DNA from: Bacteroidales bacterium
Lineage (GTDB): Bacteria; Bacteroidota; Bacteroidia; Bacteroidales; UBA4181
Assembly: GCA_028700615.1 (NCBI GenBank)
Contig: JAQVSH010000100.1
Span: 1 to 6,795, forward strand
DNA length: 6,795 nucleotides
Reading direction: 5' to 3'
Shown here: positions 1 through 6,358 of the stretch, in pieces
Layout of the letters: the number at the start of each line of letters is the position of its first letter
Position numbering within the stretch: position 1 is the first letter of the stretch
Notes under the pieces: model-generated
What the model saw: only the letters and a program-made list of their open reading frames with translations
What the model was told of the DNA's origin: nothing
Database searches by the model: none
Made by a program: the position numbers and the translations under genes

Positions 1-108
1 GAACACCATAAAAAACAGGATCAATATTTTTTCTTTGTTTTTGCAGCTGCATTGTTACTGATTATTGAGTTGTTTTTAAGGTATCTCTATTATAAAATTC
101 TTTCGTAA
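1..108 (+). CDS. batA: BatA C-terminal fragment (vWA-domain aerotolerance protein), truncated by window edge
   Basis: Only the last 35 codons and the TAA stop are present, read in frame 1 from the window edge. The visible peptide is a short polar stretch (EHHKKQDQ), a very hydrophobic helix of about 18 residues (roughly YFFFVFAAALLLIIELFL) and a short basic tail ending KILS. This is how BatA and BatB proteins end: a C-terminal membrane helix after the extracytoplasmic vWA domain. No vWA motif lies within the fragment, so the name rests on position (11 nt before batB, where batA sits in Bacteroidota) and on the C-terminal helix. BatA would be a membrane-anchored vWA protein paired with BatB. 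Another membrane protein ending here cannot be excluded from 35 residues. Confidence 0.75.
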   Translation, partial: EHHKKQDQYFFFVFAAALLLIIELFLRYLYYKILS

Positions 109-119
109 AACTGCGAGAT

Positions 120-1160
120 ATGTTTCATTTTGCCAAAGAGGTTTATTTATTTTTCTTGCTGTTAATTCCATGCTGGGTTTTAATCTTTGCCTGGCAGAGA
201 AGACAGAGAAAAAATCTTCTTCGCCAGTTTGCTGATCCGGCCCTGATCACGCAGTTATCTCCTTCTATGTCAGAATGGAAACCTCTTTTGAAATTTGTGA
301 TTCTTATGCTGGCTTATACTTTTGCTGTCTTGGCGCTGGCTCAGCCCGAATTTGGGAGCCGTTTGCAGGAGACGAAAAGGAAAGGCGGAGAAATCATGAT
401 TTTGCTGGATGTTTCCAACAGTATGATGGCACAGGATATCCAGCCATCCCGTCTGGAAAGGTCAAAACAGGCGGTAAGCCGGCTGGTAGACCGTTTACAG
501 GAAGATAAGATAGGATTAATTGTTTTTGCCGGAGAATCCTACGTTCAGTTGCCGGTTACTGCAGATTATGTATCTGCAAAAATGTTTCTTTCCACAATAA
601 CCCCCGATATTGTTCCTGTTCAGGGGACAGCCATAGGAGAGGCCATCCGGAACGGAATACGTTCTTTCTCACCGGTTCAGGAATCCGGTAAGGCAATCAT
701 TATCCTCACGGATGGTGAAAATCATGAGGATGATGCGGTTGCCTATGCTAAGGAGGCCGTATCCAAAGGAATTGCGGTTCATACTATCGGCGTGGGACTT
801 TCTCAGGGAGCGCCGATTCCTCTTCCCGGAGGAGACGCCAATCAATTTCTCCGGGATAAGGAAAATCAGATTGTGATTAGTAAACTGGATGAACCCATGC
901 TTAAATCTATTGCGGAGGCGGGTAACGGCATGTATGTCCGTGCCAGCAATGCTCAATTGGGTTTAAATACCATCTTTGATGAAATGAATAAGATGGAAAG
1001 AACAGAATATGAGTCAAAAGTTTATTCCGATTTTGACAATGTATATCAGTGGCCGCTTGGAGTAGCCCTTCTTTTATTGATTCTGGAAGCCATGACGGGA
1101 TACCGTCGCTGGAATCTGGGTTGGATAGAATCGCTGAAACTTAAGTTAAAACTGAAATAA
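120..1160 (+). CDS. batB: BatB, membrane-anchored von Willebrand factor A domain protein
   Basis: A 346-residue protein with the standard BatA/BatB layout. A hydrophobic N-terminal helix (about residues 8-24) is followed by a basic stretch (QRRQRK), a second helix (about 55-74), the vWA domain (about 91-290) and a C-terminal helix (about 311-324). The metal-ion-dependent adhesion site looks complete: DVSNS at 97-101 (D97, S99, S101), T170 in VQGTAIGEAI, and D198 in ILTDGEN. The domain should therefore bind a divalent cation and partner proteins outside the membrane. Known family context: BatB works with BatA and the TPR proteins BatC/BatE, usually with a MoxR-type ATPase. The ATG at 120 lies 11 nt after the batA stop with no clear Shine-Dalgarno sequence. 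The protein ends in an alternating Leu/Lys tail (LKLKLKLK) after the last helix, probably cytoplasmic. Confidence 0.95.
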   Translation: MFHFAKEVYLFFLLLIPCWVLIFAWQRRQRKNLLRQFADPALITQLSPSMSEWKPLLKFVILMLAYTFAVLALAQPEFGSRLQETKRKGGEIMILLDVSNSMMAQDIQPSRLERSKQAVSRLVDRLQEDKIGLIVFAGESYVQLPVTADYVSAKMFLSTITPDIVPVQGTAIGEAIRNGIRSFSPVQESGKAIIILTDGENHEDDAVAYAKEAVSKGIAVHTIGVGLSQGAPIPLPGGDANQFLRDKENQIVISKLDEPMLKSIAEAGNGMYVRASNAQLGLNTIFDEMNKMERTEYESKVYSDFDNVYQWPLGVALLLLILEAMTGYRRWNLGWIESLKLKLKLK

Positions 1161-1172
1161 ACGGCAATAAAA

Positions 1173-1919
1173 ATGATGATGAAAAGTCACGGTTTAATAT
1201 TTTGCTTCATTTTGCTTTTTACCAAAGAGTTAGAGGCACAGGAAGGTGTGAAGTATTTGCGCCAGGGCAATGCATCTTATAAAAAAGAAAAATTTGATGA
1301 AGCTGAAATCTTGTACAGAAAAGCTTTAGAAAAAAATCCGGAAGATTTTCGCGGAAATTACAATCTGAGCAATTCTATTTATAAACAGGGGAAATATTCG
1401 GAAGCATCCCAACTATACAGTAATTTGGCCGAAAAAACTTCTGATAATGAAAAATGGTCCCGATTGCAGTATAATCTGGGGAATTCCCTGTTAGAAGACA
1501 AAAAACTCAAAGAAAGCATTGAGGCTTACAAAAATGTTTTAAGAAAAAATCCTGATGATCAGGAGTCTAAGTATAATTTATCAGTTGCGCTTCGTCAATT
1601 AAAACAGCAGGAACAGCAGAAAAAACAAGAACAAGAGCAACAAAACCAGGATCAGAATAAAGATCAACAAAATAAAGATCAAAAAAATCAGGACCAGAAT
1701 AAAGATCAACAAAATCAGGATCAGCAGCAGAAGAAGGATCCTCAGAATCCTCCGGATGAAAAACAGAATCAACCTGAAAAACAGAATAATCCCCAGATGT
1801 CCCGGGAAGATGCGCAGCGCCTTCTAGATGTTTTACAGGAGGAGGAAAAAGAAACACAGGAAAAATTACAAAAGCAACAACGTGCAGGATATCGTCCCGC
1901 AATCGAAAAAAATTGGTAA
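1173..1919 (+). CDS. batC: BatC, exported TPR protein with Gln/Asn/Asp/Lys-rich C-terminal region
   Basis: A 248-residue protein. Residues 1-23 form a signal peptide (hydrophobic core LIFCFILLF, likely cut near EAQ-EG), so the mature protein is periplasmic. Tetratricopeptide repeats follow at about 29-59, 61-89 and 100-129, each with the usual N-L-G/S-N and A-x-x-x-Y-x-x-A-L pattern, plus a partial helix at 132-146. Residues 144-208 are a low-complexity Q/N/D/K tract with two 14-residue tandem units. The end is a conserved-looking block, MSREDAQRLLDVLQEEEKET (209-228), finishing IEKNW; MSREDAQ-L type blocks of this kind recur in BatC and in vWA-TPR fusion proteins. BatC is a scaffold partner of BatA/BatB in family models. 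Three tandem ATG codons (1173, 1176, 1179) make the exact start ambiguous by two residues. The gap from batB is 12 nt. Confidence 0.93.
   Translation: MMMKSHGLIFCFILLFTKELEAQEGVKYLRQGNASYKKEKFDEAEILYRKALEKNPEDFRGNYNLSNSIYKQGKYSEASQLYSNLAEKTSDNEKWSRLQYNLGNSLLEDKKLKESIEAYKNVLRKNPDDQESKYNLSVALRQLKQQEQQKKQEQEQQNQDQNKDQQNKDQKNQDQNKDQQNQDQQQKKDPQNPPDEKQNQPEKQNNPQMSREDAQRLLDVLQEEEKETQEKLQKQQRAGYRPAIEKNW
1644..1727 (+). repeat. Two-copy 42-bp in-frame tandem repeat inside batC
   Basis: Units at 1644-1685 and 1686-1727 match at 35 of 42 positions by direct comparison, including a shared 21-nt core. They encode NQDQNKDQQNKDQK and NQDQNKDQQNQDQQ (BatC residues 158-171 and 172-185). The length is a multiple of three, so gain or loss of a unit would keep the frame. 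The repeat sits in a wider CAA/CAG/AAT/GAT/AAA-rich stretch (about 1602-1790) that codes for a probably disordered, charged linker between the TPRs and the C-terminal block. Confidence 0.85.
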
Positions 1920-1944
1920 TATTTGCATATCTGATTATTGTCTT

Positions 1945-3819
1945 ATGTTTACCATTCAAAATAAAGCACATCTTCTATGGATTCCCTTGATACTCATGGC
2001 GTGGCTTATTCAGCCGTCTGTGATGGCTCAGGGCGTCCGGTTTTCTGTAGATGCTCCCAGGGTTGTGAGTGTAGGAGAACAGTTTCAGATTACCTGGACA
2101 CTGAATGCAAAGCCCTCCTCAGATATCACGACACCTGCCATTTCTGATTTTTCGGTTTTATTTGGACCAAGTACATCCCAACAACAAAGCTATAGCAGTA
2201 TTAACGGGAAAATGACCCAGAGCTTTGAAATGTCATATACCTATGTGCTCCAAGCGCATAAGACAGGAACCTTTACAGTGGGAAGCGCAAAGATCATGGT
2301 GGATAAACAGCAATATCAGTCCGAACCGGTATCTATTCAGGTGATTGCCAGCTCAGCTTCTTCGTCTCCTGTTCCGGGGGCTCAGGGACAAACTCCTTCC
2401 CAGGGTTCTGCGCCTCAGAGCTACTCTTCAAATCAGGTTCAGCCTGATAATGATGTCTTTGTAAGAGTGCTTACCAATAAAACAACGGCTTATCCGGGAG
2501 AACCTATTACAGTGGATATCAAATTATATTCGAGAGAAAATATTGCATCCCTGGGTAATGCTGAATTTCCAACTTTTGACGGATTTTTTAAAGAAGATGT
2601 AGACATTCCGCCCATCAACGGATTAGTACAGGAAAATGTAAACGGAGTGGTATATGGTACGGCGGTATTGAAAAAATTTGTTCTTTTTCCTCAGAAGAGC
2701 GGCACCATAACCATTGACCCGTTTTCACTGGAGTGTATCATCCAGAGGCAGGTTAGATCTTCAAGCCGAGGTTTTTTTGACGATTTTTTTGGTCCTTCAG
2801 TTGAATCCGTTTCTTTGATGCTTACCAGCAAACCGGTCAAAATTACGGTGAAAAACATACCTTCAGAAGCAAAACCGGGTTTGTATGATGGGGCTGTTGG
2901 TCAGTTCAAAATGCAAACTTCTGTGGATAAATCTAATTTACAGACCAATGCTGCAGCTACTTTAAAAATTACAATATCCGGCTCAGGAAACATTAGATTT
3001 TTGAATGTTCCCAAAATAGAATTTCCCGCGGAAATGGAAGTGTATGATCCTAAGAGTGAGGTAAATCTGAATGCTTCGGGAACAGGGGGAACTAAATCTT
3101 TTGATTACGTTATTATTCCAAGGCAGACGGGCTCTTTTATGATTCCATCTGTGGAGTTTCCTTATTTTGATAATATTACAGGTACATATAAAACATTGCG
3201 AAGTGAACCTATATCCCTGAATGTAGAAGCAGGAGAGGGCGGGCAGGTTTCTATTGCAGGGAGCGCTCCCCGTGAAAGTGTTCAGGTTGTGGGTAGGGAT
3301 ATTCGCTATTTGAAAACCGGAGATCTCAGTTTAAAATCTATTGATTATGTATTCTTCGGTTCGGGACTCTTTTGGTTTTTCAATCTTCTGGCCTGTGCTG
3401 CCTTTGCTGCAACATTGGTTATCCGTAGAAATCATATCAAAAAATACTCCAATATTGCTTTGCTTAAAAACAAGAGAGCCAATCAATATGCTTCAAAGAG
3501 ACTGAAACTTGCCCGGTCCTATATGATAAAGGAAGAAAAGGAGGCATTTTTTGAAGAAGTGTCTAAGGCGATGTGGGGTTATTTAAGTGATAAGCTCAAT
3601 ATCAATGTAGCCGATCTTTCCAGGGACAGTGCCCAAAATGCCCTTGAAGAAGAAGGTGTCGAACCTGAATTAGTGCAATCTTTTTTGGATTTAATGGATA
3701 CCTGTGAATATGCCCGTTATGCGCCGTCTTCTTCCGGAATTACACTCTCTGCCGTGTATGAAAACGCCATTAGTCTGATCGGGAAAGTTCAGAACGCCCT
3801 TAAAAACAAGATATCATGA
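1945..3819 (+). CDS. batD: BatD, large exported single-pass protein with Ig-like domains (oxygen-tolerance family)
   Basis: A 624-residue protein from the ATG at 1945. That start gives a clean signal peptide (hydrophobic core LLWIPLILMAWLI, likely cut after VMAQ) and leaves 25 nt after the batC stop. The same frame is open back to an ATG at 1828, but that would overlap the conserved batC end and put a very basic, non-signal extension (RRRKKKHRK) in front, so it is rejected. Domains seen: a beta-rich Ig-like region (about 29-131), a Ser/Pro/Gln linker (133-170), a second beta region (171-310) holding the RGFFDDFFG stretch common in BatD (275-283), a third (316-428), one membrane helix (about 467-492), and a cytoplasmic helical tail of about 130 residues with MWGYLSDKLNI and CEYARYAP. 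BatD likely presents a large periplasmic surface to the BatA/B/C/E assembly. It overlaps batE by 4 nt, implying translational coupling. Confidence 0.94.
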   Translation: MFTIQNKAHLLWIPLILMAWLIQPSVMAQGVRFSVDAPRVVSVGEQFQITWTLNAKPSSDITTPAISDFSVLFGPSTSQQQSYSSINGKMTQSFEMSYTYVLQAHKTGTFTVGSAKIMVDKQQYQSEPVSIQVIASSASSSPVPGAQGQTPSQGSAPQSYSSNQVQPDNDVFVRVLTNKTTAYPGEPITVDIKLYSRENIASLGNAEFPTFDGFFKEDVDIPPINGLVQENVNGVVYGTAVLKKFVLFPQKSGTITIDPFSLECIIQRQVRSSSRGFFDDFFGPSVESVSLMLTSKPVKITVKNIPSEAKPGLYDGAVGQFKMQTSVDKSNLQTNAAATLKITISGSGNIRFLNVPKIEFPAEMEVYDPKSEVNLNASGTGGTKSFDYVIIPRQTGSFMIPSVEFPYFDNITGTYKTLRSEPISLNVEAGEGGQVSIAGSAPRESVQVVGRDIRYLKTGDLSLKSIDYVFFGSGLFWFFNLLACAAFAATLVIRRNHIKKYSNIALLKNKRANQYASKRLKLARSYMIKEEKEAFFEEVSKAMWGYLSDKLNINVADLSRDSAQNALEEEGVEPELVQSFLDLMDTCEYARYAPSSSGITLSAVYENAISLIGKVQNALKNKIS

Positions 3820-4595
3820 ACCGTCGCACGATGAAAATATGGCGTATCTGCATGCTCTTGCCAATGGTATTGATGTTTTCAGTCTACACCTTTGCCCAGG
3901 ATTTTCAGTTTAAATTATCTCTGGCAGAGGAGAGCTACAAAGACGGAAACTATCCCGAATCCATCAATCGATACAAATCCATTATTGACTCCGGATTTTC
4001 TTCGGGAGAATTGTATTATAATCTGGGAAATGCCTATTTTAAAAACAGGGACATTAAATCATCTATTCTTTATTACGAGAGAGCTGCAAGGCTTTTGCCC
4101 CGGGATGAAAACGTAATATTTAATCTGGAATTGGCCCGTTCATACACCACGGACAAAATTTCTGAACTGAATCCGTTTTTTCTTAAAGTTTGGATTCAAT
4201 ATTTCAGGGATCTTCTCTCAGAAAAAGCATGGGGAATTGTCAATATTATTTCCCTTTTTATTACACTGGGAGGAATGTTGGTTTTTTTGTTGTCAGGATG
4301 GAGTGATTTGCAACGCTGGAGTATGTTTATTGCATTGATTGCCCTGTTTATGTTCTTTTCTTCTTTGAGCCTGGGAATTCTTCAAAAGCAAAATATAACC
4401 CGTACCGATGAAGCCATTTTATTTTCTCCTTCTGTTATGGTAAAAAGTTCTCCCGATGAAGGAGGTTCCAATCTTTTTATTCTTCACGAAGGAACAAAGG
4501 TCAAGATCATGGATCAATTGGGAGACTGGCGTGAAATTCGTCTTGGTGACGGGAATAAAGGCTGGATTAGAATTACGGACCTGGAGATTATCTAA
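3816..4595 (+). CDS. batE: BatE, TPR protein with two membrane helices and a C-terminal SH3-like domain
   Basis: A 259-residue protein starting at the ATG that overlaps the batD stop (ATGA). An in-frame ATG at codon 6 is an alternative start. Order of parts: signal peptide (about 1-27, cut near TFAQ-DF); TPR pair (about 31-105) with LYYNLGNAYFKNRDIKSSI and YYERAARLLPRDENVIFNLE; two hydrophobic helices (about 141-160 and 167-186) forming a hairpin; then a bacterial SH3-like domain (about 204-259) with VMVKSSPDEG, LHEGTKVKI, DWREI and GNKGWI. With a cleaved N-terminus and two helices, both the TPR and SH3-like parts would face the periplasm. This layout is typical of BatE, which with BatC is thought to bridge the vWA proteins; the SH3-like fold suggests binding to a protein or cell-wall ligand, but the ligand is not evident. 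Confidence 0.93.
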   Translation: MNRRTMKIWRICMLLPMVLMFSVYTFAQDFQFKLSLAEESYKDGNYPESINRYKSIIDSGFSSGELYYNLGNAYFKNRDIKSSILYYERAARLLPRDENVIFNLELARSYTTDKISELNPFFLKVWIQYFRDLLSEKAWGIVNIISLFITLGGMLVFLLSGWSDLQRWSMFIALIALFMFFSSLSLGILQKQNITRTDEAILFSPSVMVKSSPDEGGSNLFILHEGTKVKIMDQLGDWREIRLGDGNKGWIRITDLEII

Positions 4596-4605
4596 ACTCA
4601 TTATT

Positions 4606-5376
4606 TTGGACCTAAAAATCACATTTCTTGGAACCGGAACTTCGCAGGGTGTGCCTATGATAGCCTGTCCATGTCGGGTGTGTACCTCCGTAAATCCCAG
4701 AGATAACCGCTTACGCAGCTCTGTATTCATTGAAACTGAAAACAAAAAAATACTCATAGATGCAGGTCCTGATTTTCGCTATCAAATGTTAAGAGCGGAA
4801 ATAAAAAAACTGGATGCTATTTTGCTGACCCATGAGCATCGTGATCATATTGCAGGCTTGGATGATGTGAGAGGATTTAACTATTTTCAGGAAAAACCCG
4901 TTGAATTATATGCGGAAAACCGGGTCATAAAAGAGGTTGAAAATGTTTTTTCTTATGCATTCGGAGAGGATAAATATCCCGGGGCTCCTGATATTAACCT
5001 AAACCCTATTGAAAACGGAGAATTTCTTATCGGATCGTTATCTGTCATTCCGATTCGTGTTTCTCATTATCAGTTACCTATTTTTGGATATAGGATAGGT
5101 CCCTTTGCATACATTACTGATGCCAATGGAATTGATCATACGGAGCTGGAAAAATTAAGAAATCTTGACACACTCGTGTTGAATGCGTTGCGTCCACAGC
5201 CTCATATTTCCCATTTTAATCTCAGGGAAGCTCTACAAGTCATTGCACAGGTCAGACCGAAAAGAGCCTATCTGACTCATGTGGGACACCAGATGGGGCT
5301 TTTTGAAGAAATTCAACCTACCTTACCATCAGGAGTGTCGCTTGCCTGGGACGGATTAGTTATACATATTCACTAA
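4606..5376 (+). CDS. PhnP-like metallo-beta-lactamase-fold hydrolase (putative phosphodiesterase)
   Basis: A 256-residue cytoplasmic enzyme if started at the TTG at 4606, 10 nt after the batE stop. No ATG lies between that stop and the first conserved strand (LKITFLGTGTSQGVP); the next ATG, codon 18, would delete that strand, and the upstream ATG at 4456 lies deep inside batE. Motifs: GTGTSQGVP, a cysteine set C21/C23/C26 (ACPCRVC), DAGPDFR, the metal motif H76-E-H78-R-D80-H81, VSHYQ (H154), TDAN (D172), H200, and THVGH (H225, H228). This matches the PhnP branch, where the HxHxDH set holds the two catalytic metals and the cysteines plus a late histidine hold a structural zinc. PhnP itself cleaves 5-phosphoribosyl 1,2-cyclic phosphate, but no phosphonate genes are near, so the substrate here is unknown. 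Also called MBL-fold metallohydrolase. Confidence 0.88.
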   Translation: MDLKITFLGTGTSQGVPMIACPCRVCTSVNPRDNRLRSSVFIETENKKILIDAGPDFRYQMLRAEIKKLDAILLTHEHRDHIAGLDDVRGFNYFQEKPVELYAENRVIKEVENVFSYAFGEDKYPGAPDINLNPIENGEFLIGSLSVIPIRVSHYQLPIFGYRIGPFAYITDANGIDHTELEKLRNLDTLVLNALRPQPHISHFNLREALQVIAQVRPKRAYLTHVGHQMGLFEEIQPTLPSGVSLAWDGLVIHIH

Positions 5377-5387
5377 CGCTGAAGGCC

Positions 5388-5570
5388 ATGCAAATGATTC
5401 TGGTATACCTTATTATTTTAGTCTGTATAGGACTTGTTGTCAGGTCTCTGGTGGTTTTTTTTAAAAAGTCTTCGGAATCTTCGAATCCATGTGCCGGATG
5501 TTCTGAACACTGTGCTCTTTACGACCTGAAAAGAAAAAATTGCACAGAGAAGCCTGAAAAACCTAAATAA
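5388..5570 (+). CDS. Small Cys-rich single-pass membrane protein, FeoB-associated-like
   Basis: A 60-residue protein: one membrane helix (about 4-24, with C13 inside), a short basic KK stretch, then a hydrophilic tail with the pattern C35-x2-C38-x3-C42-x9-C52 in PCAGCSEHCALYDLKRKNC, ending lysine/proline-rich. Size, N-terminal helix and the P-C-x-G-C-x-x-x-C cluster resemble the FeoB-associated Cys-rich membrane protein family, which often sits next to the ferrous iron transporter gene feoB. No feo gene is visible here. By the positive-inside rule the KK stretch would place the cysteine tail in the cytoplasm, where it could bind iron, zinc or an Fe-S cluster; this is inference. It lies 11 nt after the hydrolase gene and 5 nt before tcdA, so it is co-transcribed. 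A second ATG at 5394 is an alternative start, two codons in. Confidence 0.8.
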   Translation: MQMILVYLIILVCIGLVVRSLVVFFKKSSESSNPCAGCSEHCALYDLKRKNCTEKPEKPK

Positions 5571-5575
5571 AATCC

Positions 5576-6286
5576 ATGGAATGGCTTTCGCGGACCCTGA
5601 TATTATTGGGACAGGAAAAAATAGATAAACTGCAACAGGCCCACGTTCTTGTGGTGGGTCTGGGCGGAGTAGGGGCCTATGCTGCGGAAATGATTGCCAG
5701 GGCTGGCATCGGCTCTATGACGCTGGTTGACGGAGACAGAGTCCACCCCAGTAATCGCAATCGTCAGCTCCCTGCATTAATCAGCACGGATAATCAGTAT
5801 AAAGCAGAGGTCATGGCAGACCGGATCCGGGATATTAATCCGGATATAAAGATGCTGGTGATTAACGAATTTGTAAAAGAGGACAGTTTGAAAAAACTTG
5901 CTTCACAATCCTATGATTATGTGGTGGATGCTATTGATAGTCTGGCTCCGAAAATTGATTTGATCAGGTATTCCCTGGCTGCCGGGAACAGAATCATTAG
6001 TTCCATGGGGGCCGGAGGCAAGATGGATCCATCGAAAATCAGGGTGGATGATATTTCAAAAACAAGTTATTGTCCTCTGGCAGCTGCTGTACGTCGCGGT
6101 TTACGCAAATTTGACATTGATAAAGGGGTTAAAGTGGTTTATTCCACTGAAATTTCAGATAAAAACAGCCTGATTTTAGTAGAGGAACAAAATAAAAAAT
6201 CCACGCTGGGTACCGTTTCTTACCTTCCCGCCATCTTTGGTTGTTATTGTTCATCAGTCGTAATCAGAGACTTAACAAGCGGTTGA
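5576..6286 (+). CDS. tcdA: tRNA threonylcarbamoyladenosine (t6A37) dehydratase
   Basis: A 236-residue E1/ThiF-MoeB-like ATP-using enzyme. The family converts t6A at position 37 of ANN-decoding tRNAs to its cyclic form ct6A in the cytoplasm. Visible motifs: N-terminal R-T-L-x-L-L-G; the nucleotide loop VVGLGGVGAYAAEMIARAGI (G28, G30, G31, G33); LVDGD (D52, D54); the NRNRQ motif (60-64) with the arginines that contact ATP; DAIDS (118-122); and the TcdA-type block SSMGAGGKMDPSKI followed by DISKTSYCPLAAAVRRGLRK, with C166. No ThiF-type rhodanese or zinc CxxC pairs are present, which argues against MoeB/ThiF. It is somewhat shorter than the E. coli protein (about 268 residues), with the difference at the C-terminus, ending RDLTSG. 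The ATG at 5576 is 5 nt past the previous stop. The CsdA/CsdE-type sulfur partners known in E. coli are not visible here. Confidence 0.93.
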   Translation: MEWLSRTLILLGQEKIDKLQQAHVLVVGLGGVGAYAAEMIARAGIGSMTLVDGDRVHPSNRNRQLPALISTDNQYKAEVMADRIRDINPDIKMLVINEFVKEDSLKKLASQSYDYVVDAIDSLAPKIDLIRYSLAAGNRIISSMGAGGKMDPSKIRVDDISKTSYCPLAAAVRRGLRKFDIDKGVKVVYSTEISDKNSLILVEEQNKKSTLGTVSYLPAIFGCYCSSVVIRDLTSG

Positions 6287-6358
6287 AAACTATTTTTTTA
6301 TCTTTATACAAAACCTTTTACTTTTGTTCCGGCGTTATAACTAACGAATTAAAAGAAG
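6287..6358. other. Intergenic region between tcdA and gcvT
   Basis: This 72-nt gap is the longest non-coding stretch in the window. It is AT-rich, with a T run at about 6293-6299, a promoter-like TAnnTTTG box at 6319-6326 and an A-rich leader (attaaaagaag) just before the gcvT ATG. I found no hairpin strong enough to call a terminator: the T run is not preceded by a GC-rich inverted repeat. I also saw no riboswitch; the stretch is too short for a full glycine riboswitch. Confidence 0.7.
6319..6326 (+). promoter_or_regulatory. Candidate gcvT promoter, Bacteroidota -7 box (TAnnTTTG)
   Basis: TACTTTTG matches the Bacteroidota housekeeping -7 consensus TAnnTTTG at every fixed position. It lies 32 nt before the gcvT start, so transcription would begin around 6332-6335 with a leader of roughly 25 nt. 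The -33 element (TTG-like, about 19-20 nt upstream) is poor: that spot is a T run, and the nearest TTG (6283-6285) is too far. The call rests on the -7 box and its position in the only sizeable gap. Confidence 0.5.

Noticed and set aside
669..956. 95-codon minus-strand open frame opposite batB
   Set aside because: It lies wholly inside the vWA coding region, whose motifs are intact on the plus strand; no domain or start context is seen.
1828..1944. Upstream extension of batD to an ATG at 1828 inside batC
   Set aside because: It would overlap the conserved batC C-terminal block by 92 nt and add a basic, non-signal leader. The ATG at 1945 gives a normal signal peptide and 25-nt spacing.
1567..1971. 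134-codon open frame on the minus strand
   Set aside because: It is antisense to the batC low-complexity tract. Its Asp/Leu/Tyr/Phe/Val-rich repeats are just the complement of the CAA/GAT/AAA-rich coding sequence, with no recognisable domain.
4419..4757. 112-codon minus-strand open frame across the batE/hydrolase junction
   Set aside because: It overlaps two well-supported plus-strand genes, and its sequence resembles no family I recognise.
5089..5096. Exact TAnnTTTG match (TATTTTTG) inside the hydrolase gene
   Set aside because: Six fixed bases in AT-leaning DNA are expected by chance in several kilobases. It is inside a coding region about 300 nt from the next start, with no TTG-like -33 partner checked as convincing.
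6287..6300. T-run after tcdA as a rho-independent terminator
   Set aside because: No GC-rich inverted repeat precedes the T run, so a stem-loop is not supported.
6287..6358. Glycine riboswitch upstream of gcvT
   Set aside because: The 72-nt gap also has to hold the promoter, leaving about 25 nt of leader, too short for a glycine aptamer; no aptamer-like conserved pattern is seen.
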